Shown here: piece after piece, positions 7,895 through 17,565 of the stretch | Layout of the letters: every line of letters starts with the position of its first letter | How positions within the stretch are numbered: the first letter of the stretch is position 1 | DNA from: Streptomyces tauricus | GTDB lineage: Bacteria; Actinomycetota; Actinomycetes; Streptomycetales; Streptomycetaceae | DNA length: 64,000 nucleotides | Assembly (NCBI RefSeq): GCF_014650955.1 | Contig: NZ_BMVY01000008.1 | Span: 1-64,000, forward strand | Direction of reading: 5' to 3' | The notes under the pieces: model-generated | What the model saw: the letters and a program-made list of their open reading frames with translations, nothing else | What the model was told of the DNA's origin: nothing | The model's database searches: none | Program-made: the position numbers and the translations under genes

Positions 7895-9076
7895 ATGCCG
7901 GACGAGAGGTGGGGTACGGGGATGAGTGTCGGCACGAGCGGTGCGCAGAGCGCGCTGCGGGCACACGAGGTGCGGAGCGCGCCCGCGCCCCGGCACGCCG
8001 GTCCCGCGGACCTCCCCGAACTCGGCATCGACCCCGACGACCTCCCCGACGGCCTGGTGATCGCCGACGAGCGCGGCCGGGTGATCTGCTTCAACGCCGC
8101 CGCCGCCCGGATCACCGCCACCCCCGCCGCCGAGGCCCTCGGCCACCATCTGGAGCGGGCCCTGCCGCTGGAGGACCTCGAAGGCCGCCGCTGGTGGCAG
8201 CTGACCGACCCGTACGGCGGTCTCACGATCCGGGTCGGACAGCCCGAGCGCAACCTCCTGCTCCCGGGCGGCCGGGAGGTCCTGGTCACGGCACGGTACG
8301 TACGGGTGCGGCCCACCGGCCCGGTCCGCCGGGTCGTCGTCTCGCTCCGCGACACCGAGGGCCGCCGCCGCACCGAACGCAGCCACGCCGAGCTGATCGC
8401 CACCGTCGCCCACGAACTGCGCTCGCCGCTCACCTCCGTCAAGGGCTTCACGGCCACGCTGCTCGCCAAGTGGGAGCGCTTCACCGACGACCAGAAGAAG
8501 CTGATGCTGGAGACGGTCGACGCGGACGCCAACCGCGTCACCCGTCTCATCGCCGAGCTCCTCGACATCTCCCGCATCGACTCCGGGCGCCTGGAGGTAC
8601 GGCGCCAGCCGGTGGACATAGGCGCCGCCGTCGGCCGCCACATCCAGGCGTACGTGGCCTCCGGCCAGTCCGCCGACCGCTTCCTGCTGCGCATCGGCCA
8701 GCCGCTGCCCGACCTGTGGGCCGACCCCGACAAGGTCGACCAGGTGCTCAGCAACCTGCTGGAAAATGCGGTGCGGCACGGCGAGGGAACCGTCACCATC
8801 GACGTGGAGCCCGCACCGTCGCCCCGCGAAGGGGAGGACGTCTGCACGTCGGTCACGGTGAGCGACGAGGGCCCCGGAATCCCGGAGGAGTCCATGAACC
8901 GCGTCTTCACCCGCTTCTGGCGGGGCAGCAAGCGCGGCGGCACCGGCCTCGGGCTGTACATCGTCAAGGGCATCGTCGAAGCCCACGGCGGCACCATCAC
9001 CGTCGGCCGCGCCCCCGAGGGCGGCGCACAGTTCCGATTTACGTTGCCCGTGGGCACCCCGGCGTATCTGCAGTAA
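7895..9076 (+). CDS. Soluble PAS-domain sensor histidine kinase (orphan)
   Basis: 393 residues from ATG 7895, chosen because GGGAGG lies nine nt upstream. No transmembrane segment. A PAS domain (about residues 40-110; LPDGLVIADERGRVICFNAA) precedes HisKA with the phosphoacceptor His in VAHELRSPLTSVKGF (about residue 172), then HATPase_c: N box DQVLSNLLENAVRHG, G1 DEGPGIPEE, F box FTRFWRG and G2 GGTGLGLYIVKGI. It should autophosphorylate on His and pass phosphate to a response regulator, but none is adjacent. A cytoplasmic sensor next to pheST is a conserved Streptomyces arrangement; the signal is unknown. Confidence 0.9.
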   Translation: MPDERWGTGMSVGTSGAQSALRAHEVRSAPAPRHAGPADLPELGIDPDDLPDGLVIADERGRVICFNAAAARITATPAAEALGHHLERALPLEDLEGRRWWQLTDPYGGLTIRVGQPERNLLLPGGREVLVTARYVRVRPTGPVRRVVVSLRDTEGRRRTERSHAELIATVAHELRSPLTSVKGFTATLLAKWERFTDDQKKLMLETVDADANRVTRLIAELLDISRIDSGRLEVRRQPVDIGAAVGRHIQAYVASGQSADRFLLRIGQPLPDLWADPDKVDQVLSNLLENAVRHGEGTVTIDVEPAPSPREGEDVCTSVTVSDEGPGIPEESMNRVFTRFWRGSKRGGTGLGLYIVKGIVEAHGGTITVGRAPEGGAQFRFTLPVGTPAYLQ

Positions 9077-9155
9077 CGCCGAAGCGGCCCCCACGGGCGC
9101 GTTCGCACACCCAGCTCAGCTCGGACGGGCGTCCGGGACGAGCGCCCACCCCCGT

Positions 9156-9285
9156 TAGACTCGGCCTTTGGCACCTTTGCGTCCCCTTTTCAGGGACAGC
9201 GCATTCCAGGGCGCATTTCAGGGACAGCGCGTCCCGCGAGTCGCGACGGGGACCGTCGGCCAACCAATCGGAAGCACGGGAAGAG
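9156..9285 (+). promoter_or_regulatory. pheST upstream region with candidate -10 and repeated stem-loops
   Basis: A plausible -10 hexamer TAGACT lies at 9156-9161 without an obvious -35. Downstream the leader holds a 15-nt exact direct repeat, TTTCAGGGACAGCGC, at 9188-9202 and 9216-9230. GTCCC/GGGAC can pair as a hairpin at 9181-9197 and again at 9221-9235, so alternative pairings are possible. There is no T-box motif that I can see. Confidence 0.45.
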
Positions 9286-10446
9286 ATGTCGGCACCGAAC
9301 AAGTCGTACGACCCTGTTGAGGTCGAGGCACTGAAACCGGAAGAGATCGAGCGCATGCGGGACGAGGCGCTCGCCGCCTTCGCCGCCGCCGGTGACCTCG
9401 ACACGCTCCAGGAGGCCAAGGTCGCCCACACCGGCGGCACCTCGCCGCTGGCCCTCGCCAACCGCGAGATCGGCGCACTGCCCCCGCACGCCAAGGCCGC
9501 CGCCGGCAAGCTCGTCGGCCAGGCCCGTGGCGCGGTGAACAAGGCACTCGCCGCCCGCCAGGTCGAACTGGAGGCCGAGCGGGACGCCCGTGTGCTGGTC
9601 GAGGAGGCCGTGGACGTCACACTGCCCTACGACCGCGTACCGGCCGGCGCCCGGCACCCGCTGACCACCATGATGGAGCGGGTCGCGGACGTCTTCGTGT
9701 CCATGGGATACGAGATCGCCGAGGGCCCCGAGGTCGAGGCGGAGTGGTTCAACTTCGACGCCCTCAACTTCACCCCGGACCACCCGGCCCGGCAGATGCA
9801 GGACACCTTCTTCGTCAAGGCCTCGAAGGGCGCTGAGGGCTCGAAGGGCTCCGAGGGCTCCACGGGCACGGACGGCGAGTCCGGGGTCGTGCTGCGCACC
9901 CACACCTCGCCGGTGCAGGCCCGCGCCATGCTGGACCGCGAGCCGCCCGTCTACATCGTGTGCCCCGGCCGCGTGTACCGCACGGACGAGCTGGACGCCA
10001 CGCACACCCCGGTCTTCCACCAGATCGAGCTGCTGGCCATCGACGAGGGCCTGACCATGGCCGACCTCAAGGGCACCCTGGACCACATGGTCCGCTCGCT
10101 CTTCGGCGCCGACATGAAGACCCGGCTGCGCCCGAACTACTTCCCCTTCACCGAGCCGTCCGCCGAGATGGACATGCTCTGCTACGTCTGCAAGGGCGAG
10201 TCCGTCGGCAACCCCGACCGCCCCTGCCGCACCTGCTCCAGCGAGGGCTGGATCGAGCTGGGCGGCTGCGGCATGGTCAACCCGCGCGTGCTCGTCGCCT
10301 GCGGTGTGGACCCCCAGAAGTACAGCGGATTCGCCTTCGGGTTCGGCATCGAACGGATGCTGATGTTCCGCCACAACGTCGAAGACATGCGAGACATGGT
10401 CGAGGGTGACGTCCGGTTCACCCGGCCGTTCGGGATGGAGATCTGA
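9286..10446 (+). CDS. pheS: Phenylalanine-tRNA ligase alpha subunit
   Basis: 386 residues from ATG 9286 (GGAAG upstream). N-terminal coiled-coil tRNA-binding arm (residues ~1-85), then the class II synthetase core: motif 1 around [20 protein letters not shown], motif 2 in [21 protein letters not shown], and motif 3 [14 protein letters not shown]. It forms the alpha2-beta2 enzyme with PheT, charging tRNA-Phe. A Cys-rich insert (CYVCKGES...CRTCSSEGW) is typical of high-GC Gram-positive PheS. Odd feature: a low-complexity Ser/Gly/Lys/Glu insertion ([20 protein letters not shown]) at about residues 182-201. The stop overlaps the pheT start by one base (TGATG). Confidence 0.97.
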   Translation: MSAPNKSYDPVEVEALKPEEIERMRDEALAAFAAAGDLDTLQEAKVAHTGGTSPLALANREIGALPPHAKAAAGKLVGQARGAVNKALAARQVELEAERDARVLVEEAVDVTLPYDRVPAGARHPLTTMMERVADVFVSMGYEIAEGPEVEAEWFNFDALNFTPDHPARQMQDTFFVKASKGAEGSKGSEGSTGTDGESGVVLRTHTSPVQARAMLDREPPVYIVCPGRVYRTDELDATHTPVFHQIELLAIDEGLTMADLKGTLDHMVRSLFGADMKTRLRPNYFPFTEPSAEMDMLCYVCKGESVGNPDRPCRTCSSEGWIELGGCGMVNPRVLVACGVDPQKYSGFAFGFGIERMLMFRHNVEDMRDMVEGDVRFTRPFGMEI

Positions 10447-12947
10447 TGCGGGTCCCGCTTTCCTGGCTGCGGGAGTACGTCGACCTCCCCGCCACCGAGA
10501 CCGGCCGCGATGTGCAGGCCAAGCTCGTGTCCGCCGGCCTGGAGGTCGAGAGGGTAGAGCAGCTCGGCGCCGGCCTCAAGGGGCCGCTCGTCGTCGGCAA
10601 GGTGCTGACCATCGAGGAGCTGGAGGGCTTCAAGAAGCCCATCCGCTTCTGCACGGTCGACGTCGGCACCGCCAACGGCACGGGTGAGCCGCAGGAGATC
10701 GTCTGCGGCGCCCGCAACTTCGCCGTCGGCGACAAGGTCGTCGTGGTCCTGCCCGGCGCCGTGCTGCCCGGCGACTTCGCGATCGCCGCGCGCAAGACGT
10801 ACGGCAAGACCTCGCACGGCATGATCTGCTCCGGCGACGAGCTGGGCATGGGCGACGACGGCAGCGGCGGGATCATCGTGCTGCCGCCCGAGTACGAGGT
10901 CGGCACGGACGCGATCGAGCTGCTGGAACTCGTCGACGAGGTCCTCGACATCGCCGTCACGCCCGACCGCGGCTACGCCCTGTCGATGCGCGGCGTCGCC
11001 CGTGAGACCGCCACCGCCTACGGGCTCGACCTGCGCGACCCGGCGCTGCTCGACGTGCCGGGCCCGAACGCCTTCGGGCACCCGGTGCAGATCGCCGATC
11101 CGCTGGGCTGCGACCGCTTCACCGCGCGGACCGTCACCGGTCTGTCGCCCGAGGCACGCTCCCCGATCTGGCTGACGCGCCGTCTCCAGAAGGCGGGCAT
11201 GCGCCCGATCTCGCTGGCCGTCGACATCACCAACTACGTGATGCTGGAGCTGGGACAGCCCCTGCACGCGTACGACCGTTCCCGGATCCAGGGTGCGATC
11301 GGCGTGCGCCGGGCCGAGCAGGGCGAGAAGCTCACCACCCTCGACGGCGCCAAGCGCACGCTCGACGCCGGGGACCTGGTGATCACCGACGACCGCGGGC
11401 CGATCGGCCTCGCCGGTGTCATGGGCGGTGCCAACACCGAGATCGACGACACCGAGGGCACCACCACCGAGGTCGTCGTCGAGGCCGCGCACTTCGACCC
11501 GATCTCCATCGCCCGTACGGCCCGCCGTCACAAGCTGGCCTCCGAGGCGTCCAAGCGCTTCGAGCGGGGCGTCGACCCCGAGGCCGCGGCCGCCGCCGCC
11601 CAGCGCACGGTCGACCTGCTGGTCCTCCTCGCGGGCGGTACCGCCGACGCCGGGGTCACCCAGGTCAGCTCCCCGTCCGCGCCGCACACCATCACCATCC
11701 CGGCGAACCACCCGGACAAGGTCGCGGGCGTCGACTACGGCCGCGAGACCGTCGTACGCCGCCTCCAGCAGGTCGGCTGCGACGTCTACGGGCAGGACGA
11801 GCTGATCGTCACCGTGCCGTCCTGGCGGCCCGACCTCACCGACCCGAACGACCTGGCCGAAGAGGTCATCCGCCTTGAGGGTTACGAGAACCTGCCCTCG
11901 ACGCTGCCCAAGCCCCCCGCGGGCCTGGGGCTGACCGACCGGCAGCGGCTGCACCGCCGGGTCGGCCGCGCGCTGGCGGGTGCCGGGTACGTGGAGGCGC
12001 TGAACTACCCGTTCATCGGCACCGAGGTGCTCGACCAGCTCGGCCTGGACGCCGACGACCCGCGCCGCACCGTGGTGACGCTGGTCAACCCGCTCTCCGA
12101 CGAAGAGCCCGCGATGCGTACGACGCTGCTGCCGGGGCTCCTCGGCGCGCTGCGCCGCAACGACGGCCGTGGCTCGCACGACCTGGCGCTCTTCGAGACC
12201 GGGCTGGTCTTCCGGCCGACCGGCGAGGAGGGGACGGCCGTACGGCTGCCCGTCGACCGCCGGCCCACCGACGAGGAGATCGCCGGGATCGACGCCGCGC
12301 TGCCGCGTCAGCCGCGCCGGGCCGCCGTCGTCCTCGCGGGCGCCCGCGAGCAGGCCGGCTGGTGGGGCAAGGGCCGTCCGGCGGACTGGGCGGACGCCGT
12401 CGAGGCCGCGCGGACCGTCGCCCGGGAGGCCGGGGTCGAACTGACCGTGCGCGGTGACCGGCACGCGCCGTGGCACCCGGGCCGGTGTGCGGCGCTGTAC
12501 GCCACGGTGGACGGCGAGGAGACGCTCGTCGGGCACGCCGGTGAGCTGCACCCGCGGGTCATCAAGGCGTTGCACCTGCCGGAGCGCAGCTGTGCGATGG
12601 AGATCGAGCTCGATCTGCTGGAGCGGGCGGGTGCCGGTGTGGTTGTCGCGCCGCGCATCTCCACGTTCCCCGTCGCCACGCAGGATGTCGCGCTGGTCGT
12701 CGACCGGGACGTCCCGGCCGCCGACGTCGAGGCCGCGTTGCGTGAGGGCGCGGGTGAACTGCTGGAGTCCGTGCGGCTGTTCGACGTGTACGAGGGGGAG
12801 CAGCTCGGTGAGGGGCGGAAGTCGCTCGCCTACGCGTTGCGCTTCCGCGCGGCCGACCGGACGCTGACCGTGGACGAGGCGTCCGCCGCGCGGGATGCGG
12901 CGGTTGCCCTTGCGGGTGCTCGTACGGGGGCTGTTCTGCGTAGTTAG
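10446..12947 (+). CDS. pheT: Phenylalanine-tRNA ligase beta subunit
   Basis: 833 residues. Domains in order: N-terminal B1 with [15 protein letters not shown]; an EMAP/tRNA-binding OB fold (about 40-150); the B3/4 editing domain that hydrolyses Tyr-tRNA-Phe, including [20 protein letters not shown]5 ([16 protein letters not shown]); the catalytic-like core ([17 protein letters not shown]); and a C-terminal ferredoxin-like anticodon-binding domain ([15 protein letters not shown]). Length is normal for the bacterial family. Translation is coupled to pheS. Confidence 0.97.
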   Translation: MRVPLSWLREYVDLPATETGRDVQAKLVSAGLEVERVEQLGAGLKGPLVVGKVLTIEELEGFKKPIRFCTVDVGTANGTGEPQEIVCGARNFAVGDKVVVVLPGAVLPGDFAIAARKTYGKTSHGMICSGDELGMGDDGSGGIIVLPPEYEVGTDAIELLELVDEVLDIAVTPDRGYALSMRGVARETATAYGLDLRDPALLDVPGPNAFGHPVQIADPLGCDRFTARTVTGLSPEARSPIWLTRRLQKAGMRPISLAVDITNYVMLELGQPLHAYDRSRIQGAIGVRRAEQGEKLTTLDGAKRTLDAGDLVITDDRGPIGLAGVMGGANTEIDDTEGTTTEVVVEAAHFDPISIARTARRHKLASEASKRFERGVDPEAAAAAAQRTVDLLVLLAGGTADAGVTQVSSPSAPHTITIPANHPDKVAGVDYGRETVVRRLQQVGCDVYGQDELIVTVPSWRPDLTDPNDLAEEVIRLEGYENLPSTLPKPPAGLGLTDRQRLHRRVGRALAGAGYVEALNYPFIGTEVLDQLGLDADDPRRTVVTLVNPLSDEEPAMRTTLLPGLLGALRRNDGRGSHDLALFETGLVFRPTGEEGTAVRLPVDRRPTDEEIAGIDAALPRQPRRAAVVLAGAREQAGWWGKGRPADWADAVEAARTVAREAGVELTVRGDRHAPWHPGRCAALYATVDGEETLVGHAGELHPRVIKALHLPERSCAMEIELDLLERAGAGVVVAPRISTFPVATQDVALVVDRDVPAADVEAALREGAGELLESVRLFDVYEGEQLGEGRKSLAYALRFRAADRTLTVDEASAARDAAVALAGARTGAVLRS

Positions 12948-12989
12948 CTCCGCTGGTGTGGGGGCGGGGGCTGCGGGTTCGAGGGTCGG

Positions 12990-13115
12990 GTGCGGGTGCA
13001 TCGTGGCTTGTTGCGCAGTTCCCCGCGCCCCTGAAGGCGGCGGTGGGCCCCCTGGGGTTGCTGGGTGGGTGCGGGTGCGTTGTGGCTCGGTGCGCCGTTC
13101 CCCGCGCCCCTGCAA
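12990..13115 (+). repeat. Two tandem copies of a Streptomyces dispersed GC-rich repeat
   Basis: Copy 1 (about 12,990-13,035) and copy 2 (about 13,069-13,114) share TGCGGGTGC, then GTGGCT, then GCG(C/A)AGTTCCCCGCGCCCCTG with small differences. The 370 nt between pheT and the phosphatase gene hold no convincing gene. The same element recurs at 14,475-14,555 (opposite orientation, with an insert) and at 17,386-17,430. Confidence 0.7.
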
Positions 13116-13318
13116 GCAGGGGGTGCGTCGTTCTCCGTGACCCTGGAAGTGGGAGGGCGTCTCCGTTTGGGGGCGTCCTTTGTGCTGTTTGGGTGGGGCT
13201 CACTCATTTGGGTGACTTGGGTGGGGGATTCGGGGCTGTCGGGGGGTGTGGTCGACAGAATCGACCCGGCCGAACAGGCCGGTGCCTGCGCTGAACAGGG
13301 CCTAGGGGGGCCGTCGGC

Positions 13319-14482
13319 ATGATCCGTACAAAGGCTCGGGGGAACCGTCCGACACTCGGTCGCGCCAGGGCCCGTGCCCGCCGCCGGCTCGGCCGCACCG
13401 AGGCCCGGCGTCTGGGCCGGAGCCGGCAGCGGCTGCGCCGTCTGCTCGCCCTGGGGCTGCCCACCGCCTGGGGCGCGGTGGCGATCACCTACAAGCTGGC
13501 CTGTCCACTCGCCCAGCAGAACGGGCTCGGCGCGCGGATCGTCACCTGCGCCGTGTTCTTCGCCGTCGGCACGGGTCTGGTGCTGCACGTCAGACGAGGG
13601 CTGCTGCGGGAGTTGCGGCAGATCCGCAGAGTGGCGGGGGCCGCTCAGGGCGTCCTCCTGCGTCCGCTGCCACCGAGTGTCGACGGGCTGAACATCGCGG
13701 CCGCCCAGGTGTCCGCGGACCGCGGGGCCAGTGTCGGCGGCGACCTGTACGAGGTGATCGGCACCGAACACGGCGTCCGGATCGTGATGGGCGACGTCCG
13801 CGGGCACGGGCTCGCCGCCATCGGAACCGTCGCGGCCGTACTGGGCAGCTTCCGCGAGGCCGTCCACGACGAACCCGAACTCCCCGGCGTGCTGCGGAAA
13901 CTGGAGCGGGCCATGGCCCGGCACCTCAGGGAGCGCGCCAAGGCCGAGCACCCCTCGTCCGGGCTCGACCCCGACAACCCGGTCGCCGAGGAGTTCGTCA
14001 CCGTACTGCTGCTGGAGATCGGCCACGACGGTGAGACGCGCGCCCTGAACTGCGGCCACCCATGGCCGTATCTGCTGCGCGCCGACGGGGGACCGGCCGA
14101 GCCGGGAGGCCGGGGGCGAGGGCGAGTGGAGCACCTGGGCCTCGGCGATCCGCTGCCACCCCTCGGGGCCTTTCCCCTCCCCGCCGAACTGCCCGTCGTC
14201 CGCTGCGGGCCGCTGCTGCCGGGCGAGGCGCTGTTCCTGTACACGGACGGTGTCGAGGACGCCCGCGACAGTGCCGGCCGCTTCTTCCCCTTACACGCCG
14301 CGCTCAGCGAGGCGACCCGCGCCCGCCCCACCGCACCGCAGGCGGTCCTGGGCAAGGTCTTCACCCAACTCCTCGCCCACGCCGACGGCTTCCCCGCCGA
14401 CGACGTGGCCCTCCTGATACTGGCCAACGGCCGAACACAGATCCCGGCGCCGTACCGGGAGCAAGTGGCCACGCCCCTTTGA
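13319..14482 (+). CDS. Membrane-anchored PP2C/SpoIIE-family serine phosphatase
   Basis: 387 residues from ATG 13319. An Arg-rich N-terminus is followed by two transmembrane helices (LLALGLPTAWGAVAITYKL and IVTCAVFFAVGTGLVLHV), then a cytoplasmic PPM phosphatase domain (about residues 120-375). Metal-binding Asp residues are visible in GASVGGDLYEVI and MGDVRGHGLAAIGT, with LNCGHPWPYLLRADGG, LFLYTDGVEDARDSAGRF and FPADDVALLILA marking the rest of the fold. Members dephosphorylate anti-anti-sigma factors or similar Ser/Thr phosphoproteins. Streptomyces has many such paralogues; no anti-sigma gene is adjacent, so the partner is unknown. Confidence 0.88.
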   Translation: MIRTKARGNRPTLGRARARARRRLGRTEARRLGRSRQRLRRLLALGLPTAWGAVAITYKLACPLAQQNGLGARIVTCAVFFAVGTGLVLHVRRGLLRELRQIRRVAGAAQGVLLRPLPPSVDGLNIAAAQVSADRGASVGGDLYEVIGTEHGVRIVMGDVRGHGLAAIGTVAAVLGSFREAVHDEPELPGVLRKLERAMARHLRERAKAEHPSSGLDPDNPVAEEFVTVLLLEIGHDGETRALNCGHPWPYLLRADGGPAEPGGRGRGRVEHLGLGDPLPPLGAFPLPAELPVVRCGPLLPGEALFLYTDGVEDARDSAGRFFPLHAALSEATRARPTAPQAVLGKVFTQLLAHADGFPADDVALLILANGRTQIPAPYREQVATPL

Positions 14483-14555
14483 GGGCGCGGGACTGTGACA
14501 TGTGCGGCTCCGCCGCGTGGGCGCGACCAGCCACGACGCACCCGCACCCGACGAG
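14475..14555 (-). repeat. Dispersed repeat copy, inverted variant
   Basis: On the minus strand this reads TGCGGGTGCGTCGTGGCTGG, then a GCGGCGGAGCCGC stem-loop, then CCCGCGCCCTCAAAGGGGC. It is a longer variant of the element seen after pheT and directly follows the phosphatase stop codon, where it may act as a 3'-end hairpin. The remaining space to 14,856 shows no gene. Confidence 0.6.
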
Positions 14556-14856
14556 CGACCGTCGGCCCTCCTCCCGTACGACCCAGTGGAACGAAACAAG
14601 CCGGTGGAACGAAACGGCGCCGTCCGCCCGCCACGGAGTGTCGGGCAGGCAGCGGGGCGGACGGCGTAATTCCGGGCCGCCGCACTGTACGAGGGGGAGC
14701 CGGCGGCCCGGCCGGCCTCTTGCGAGGCAGTTCAGTCAACCGGCTCACCACTCTCAGCGACAGCGCGCGTACTGCCCGGATCCGGGCACTCCGTTCACAC
14801 CCCGTGTGAAGGGAGAGGCGCTAGGTTGAAAAGCACCGTCTGCACCCAGCCATCGG

Positions 14857-16206
14857 ATGGCCTTCATGCAGCCCAACACTCTGCTCGACGCGATCCTCGA
14901 CGAGGCCGGAATCTCCCACGCGGGACTCGCCGCCCATGTGAACCAGGCAGGACGGGCACGCGCTCTCGCGCTCCGCTACGAACACACCGCCGTGGCACGG
15001 TGGTTGAAGGGGCAGCGCCCCCGTGGCCAGGTGCCCGACCTGATCTGCGAGGTCCTCGCGGCCCGCCTCCAACGGCCCGTCACGCTCGACGACATCGGCC
15101 TCGGAGTGCCCGGCGAACCGGCCACCCCGCACGGTACGACGCTCTCCGGCTTCGTCGAGCGGGCCACCGCGCTGTGGCGCTGCGACGAGCAGCAGCGCCC
15201 GCACATACTGGGCGCCCCCGCCGTCACGGGTACGCCCGCCGTGATGCCCGTGTGGGAGTGGGAGAACCCGCCGGAGGACGTGGACGTCTCCCGCGGCGGA
15301 CGGCACCGCGTGCGCATGTCCGACATCGAGATGCTGCGCGCCGCCCGCGCCCACTACGAGCAGATGTACCGCAAGGCCGGTGGCGTCGCGACCCGCACGC
15401 GCATCGTCGGATTCCTCAACTCCGAGACCGCGCCGCTCCTGCGCGGCAGCTACACCGACGCCACGGGCCGTCAGCTCCACCGCGCCACCGGCGGCCTGGT
15501 GGCGATCGCCGGCATCTGCGCGTACGACTCCGACGCGCACGGGCTCGCCCAGCGCTACTTCCACCAGGCGCTCAGGCTCGCGAAGGCCAGCGGGGACAGG
15601 GGACTCGGCGCCTATGTGATCGCGCTCCTCGTCAACCAGGCGCTGTTCATGCGCGAGCACCGGCAGGCGGTGGCCTTCGCGGAGGCGGCGTTGCGCGCCG
15701 CGGGGCGCCACATCACTCCGGCGCTCGCGTCGGACCTCTCCGCGATGCAGGCCAAGGCGTACGCACACCTCGGCGACGGCAGCAGCGCGCTGTCCTGCAT
15801 CCGGCGTGCCGAGCAGGCCGCCGACCGCATCCGGCGCGGCTACGAGCCGGACGAGACCGGTTATGTCCAGCCGGGCCTGGTCAACGTGCAGGTGGCGGAG
15901 GCGCTGTTGAGCCTCGGTGACCTGAGTGCCGCACGGGAACACGCGGCGGCCGCCGTGGACAATCCGGCGCACGACCGGGGCAGGGTGCACCGGCTCGCCA
16001 TGCTCAGCCAGATCGAACTGCGCCAGGGGAACGCCGACAGAGCGGTGGTCACCGCGGTCGAGATGGCGGAACGCGCACGGGGGATGGAGTCCCAGCGGCT
16101 GCGCGACAGACTGCGGGCGGTACGCGAACACCTGGTGGCCAGCGGCTGCGCGGGCACCTCCGAGGCCGCCGAACTCATCGACGGAGCACTGCGCGTGCCG
16201 CTCTAG
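14857..16206 (+). CDS. TPR-rich putative transcriptional regulator
   Basis: 449 residues, ATG start (14,857 or 14,866). The N-terminal ~85 residues contain a helix-turn-helix-like segment (LLDAILDEAGISHAGLAAHV ... YEHTAVARWLKGQRPR) typical of a Streptomyces-specific regulator family. The remainder, from about residue 130, is made of tetratricopeptide-like helices (LAQRYFHQALRLAKASGDRG; AEALLSLGDLSAAREHAAAA; LSQIELRQGNADRAVVTA). This layout (HTH plus TPR) is shared with NsdA-type regulators, which influence sporulation and antibiotic production. I place it only at family level. No DNA target or ligand can be inferred from the sequence. Confidence 0.75.
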   Translation: MAFMQPNTLLDAILDEAGISHAGLAAHVNQAGRARALALRYEHTAVARWLKGQRPRGQVPDLICEVLAARLQRPVTLDDIGLGVPGEPATPHGTTLSGFVERATALWRCDEQQRPHILGAPAVTGTPAVMPVWEWENPPEDVDVSRGGRHRVRMSDIEMLRAARAHYEQMYRKAGGVATRTRIVGFLNSETAPLLRGSYTDATGRQLHRATGGLVAIAGICAYDSDAHGLAQRYFHQALRLAKASGDRGLGAYVIALLVNQALFMREHRQAVAFAEAALRAAGRHITPALASDLSAMQAKAYAHLGDGSSALSCIRRAEQAADRIRRGYEPDETGYVQPGLVNVQVAEALLSLGDLSAAREHAAAAVDNPAHDRGRVHRLAMLSQIELRQGNADRAVVTAVEMAERARGMESQRLRDRLRAVREHLVASGCAGTSEAAELIDGALRVPL

Positions 16207-16372
16207 AGAACGCTCCGACCACTGATCGTCCCGACCGCCCCCGGGGGCCCTGAGCCCTCCCGGGCGGTTCACTCTGTGCCTGCCGCCGCGCTGGGAGCGG
16301 CCCACTGCGAGCCTGCTGTGCGGACACTCCTGCTGCGATATTGCCATCTACCCGGCGGAAGGTGGCAGAAAA

Positions 16373-16918
16373 GTGCAGTGGACGAAACAGAACGAACAAA
16401 TCGTGTACGCAAATCGCTGGTTCAGCGTCAATCTCGCGGATGTCGAACTGCCGAACGGCCGGCATCTCGATCACTTCTTAATCCGGCTGCGGCCCGTCGC
16501 CGTGGCCACTGTCGTGAATGAGGCGAACGAGGTGCTGCTGCTGTGGCGGCACCGCTTCATCACCGACAGCTGGGGATGGGAGCTTCCCGCGGGTGTCGTC
16601 GAGGACGGCGAGGACATCGCCGTCGCGGCGGCCCGCGAACTGGAGGAGGAGACCGGCTGGCGGCCGGGACCTCTGCGCCATCTGATGAGCGTCGAGCCCT
16701 CGAACGGGCTCACCGACGCCCGGCACCACATCTACTGGGCCGACGAAGGCGCGTACATCGGGCATCCTGTGGACGACTTCGAGTCCGACCGACGGGAATG
16801 GGTTCCTCTCAAGCTCGCTCCCGACATGGTCGCCCGCGGTGAGGTTCCGGCCGCCAATATGGCTGCCGCGCTGCTCCTCCTGCACCATCTGAGGCTCGGG
16901 CAGGACGCCTTGCCCTGA
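16373..16918 (+). CDS. NUDIX hydrolase
   Basis: 181 residues from GTG 16373. The NUDIX box is intact: GVVEDGEDIAVAAARELEEETGW (about residues 78-100), matching GX5EX7REUXEEXGU with the metal-binding Glu residues. Upstream RHRFITDSWGWELPAG and downstream SNGLTDARHHIYWADE resemble ADP-ribose or nucleoside-diphosphate-sugar pyrophosphatases. It would hydrolyse a nucleoside diphosphate linked to another moiety; the substrate is not determined. Monocistronic, plus strand. Confidence 0.9.
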   Translation: MQWTKQNEQIVYANRWFSVNLADVELPNGRHLDHFLIRLRPVAVATVVNEANEVLLLWRHRFITDSWGWELPAGVVEDGEDIAVAAARELEEETGWRPGPLRHLMSVEPSNGLTDARHHIYWADEGAYIGHPVDDFESDRREWVPLKLAPDMVARGEVPAANMAAALLLLHHLRLGQDALP

Positions 16919-16939
16919 TCCCCCACCGCGTCCACGGGT

Positions 16940-17197
16940 CTAACGACCCAGAGCCTGCCAGACCGCCACGGCCAGCGCTCCCACTGCCGTGACGACCGCG
17001 ACCGCGCGCAGCGGCCAGCGGGTGTGCTCCAGCGCGATGACCCGAGTACTCAGGTCGTCGAGCTCCTTGGCGGTCTGTTCGGCGCGATGACTGAGCAGAG
17101 TCATGCACCCCTCGACGGTGGCATGGGCCACATCGAGACGGCGACGTAACTCTGCGACTTCTCCTCGGACCACGGGATGCTCCGGGTCGGCGGTCAC
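16940..17197 (-). CDS. Small coiled-coil, tail-anchored membrane protein
   Basis: 85 residues from GTG 17197, preceded by GGAGCG at seven nt. A helical, charged N-terminal region with heptad-like Leu/Val spacing (EVAELRRRLDVAHATVEG; LSTRVIALEHT) is followed by a C-terminal hydrophobic helix (LRAVAVVTAVGALAVAVW). The topology suggests a tail-anchored oligomer. No family recognised. It is the last intact chromosomal gene before the prophage junction and is convergent with the NUDIX gene. Confidence 0.6.
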   Translation of the reverse strand: MTADPEHPVVRGEVAELRRRLDVAHATVEGCMTLLSHRAEQTAKELDDLSTRVIALEHTRWPLRAVAVVTAVGALAVAVWQALGR

Positions 17198-17385
17198 GTG
17201 TCCGCTCCTTTCCGTAGTCGTCACATCCCTAACATGTGCACGGAAAGTCAACAGGCCTGGTGGGTGCGTGGGGAGCGTGTGCGAGGGGCATATGCGTGCC
17301 CGGAGCGCACACGGTGTGTGAATGCGGCGGGCCCGGCCCTCAAAAGAGAGCCGGGCCCGCACAGGGCAGCACTTATACGGAGAGT

Positions 17386-17430
17386 AGTTGTGCCGTGGGG
17401 TGCGCAGTTCCCCACGCCCCTGAGAAGCGC
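17386..17430 (+). repeat. Dispersed repeat, partial copy
   Basis: GTGGGGTGCGCAGTTCCCCA followed by CGCCCCTGAGAAGCG: the 3' half of the element found at 12,990-13,115, with one or two changes. It lies immediately after the stop codon of the truncated dehydrogenase gene on the minus strand. Confidence 0.55.
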
Positions 17431-17444
17431 GGGGCGCGGGACGC

Positions 17445-17565
17445 CTACGGGTACGTGTAGAACCCGGAGCCCGACTTGCGGCCCAGGCGGCCGGCGTCGA
17501 CCATCCGCTGGAGCAGCGGCGGAGCCGCGTACAGCGGTTCCTTGTACTCCTCGTACATCGAGGCA
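17445..17565 (-). pseudogene. 3' end of 3-hydroxybutyryl-CoA dehydrogenase gene, cut by prophage
   Basis: The last ~38 codons before the TAG at 17,445 read SMYEEYKEPLYAAPPLLQRM then VDAGRLGRKSGSGFYTYP, the characteristic C-terminus of bacterial 3-hydroxyacyl/3-hydroxybutyryl-CoA dehydrogenases, where PPLL.RMV..G.LGRKSG.GFY lies in the C-terminal helical domain. Upstream of this (higher coordinates) homology stops abruptly and the frame enters non-matching sequence, so the NAD-binding N-terminal ~245 residues are absent. The gene therefore appears split, and the prophage lies exactly where the remainder should be. The missing part is expected at the right end of the element, beyond this window. 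Confidence 0.75.

Noticed and set aside
10182..13115. Very long minus-strand open frame opposite pheT
   Set aside because: Shadow of the high-GC codon bias of pheT; Asp/Arg/Gly-rich low-complexity translation without domains.
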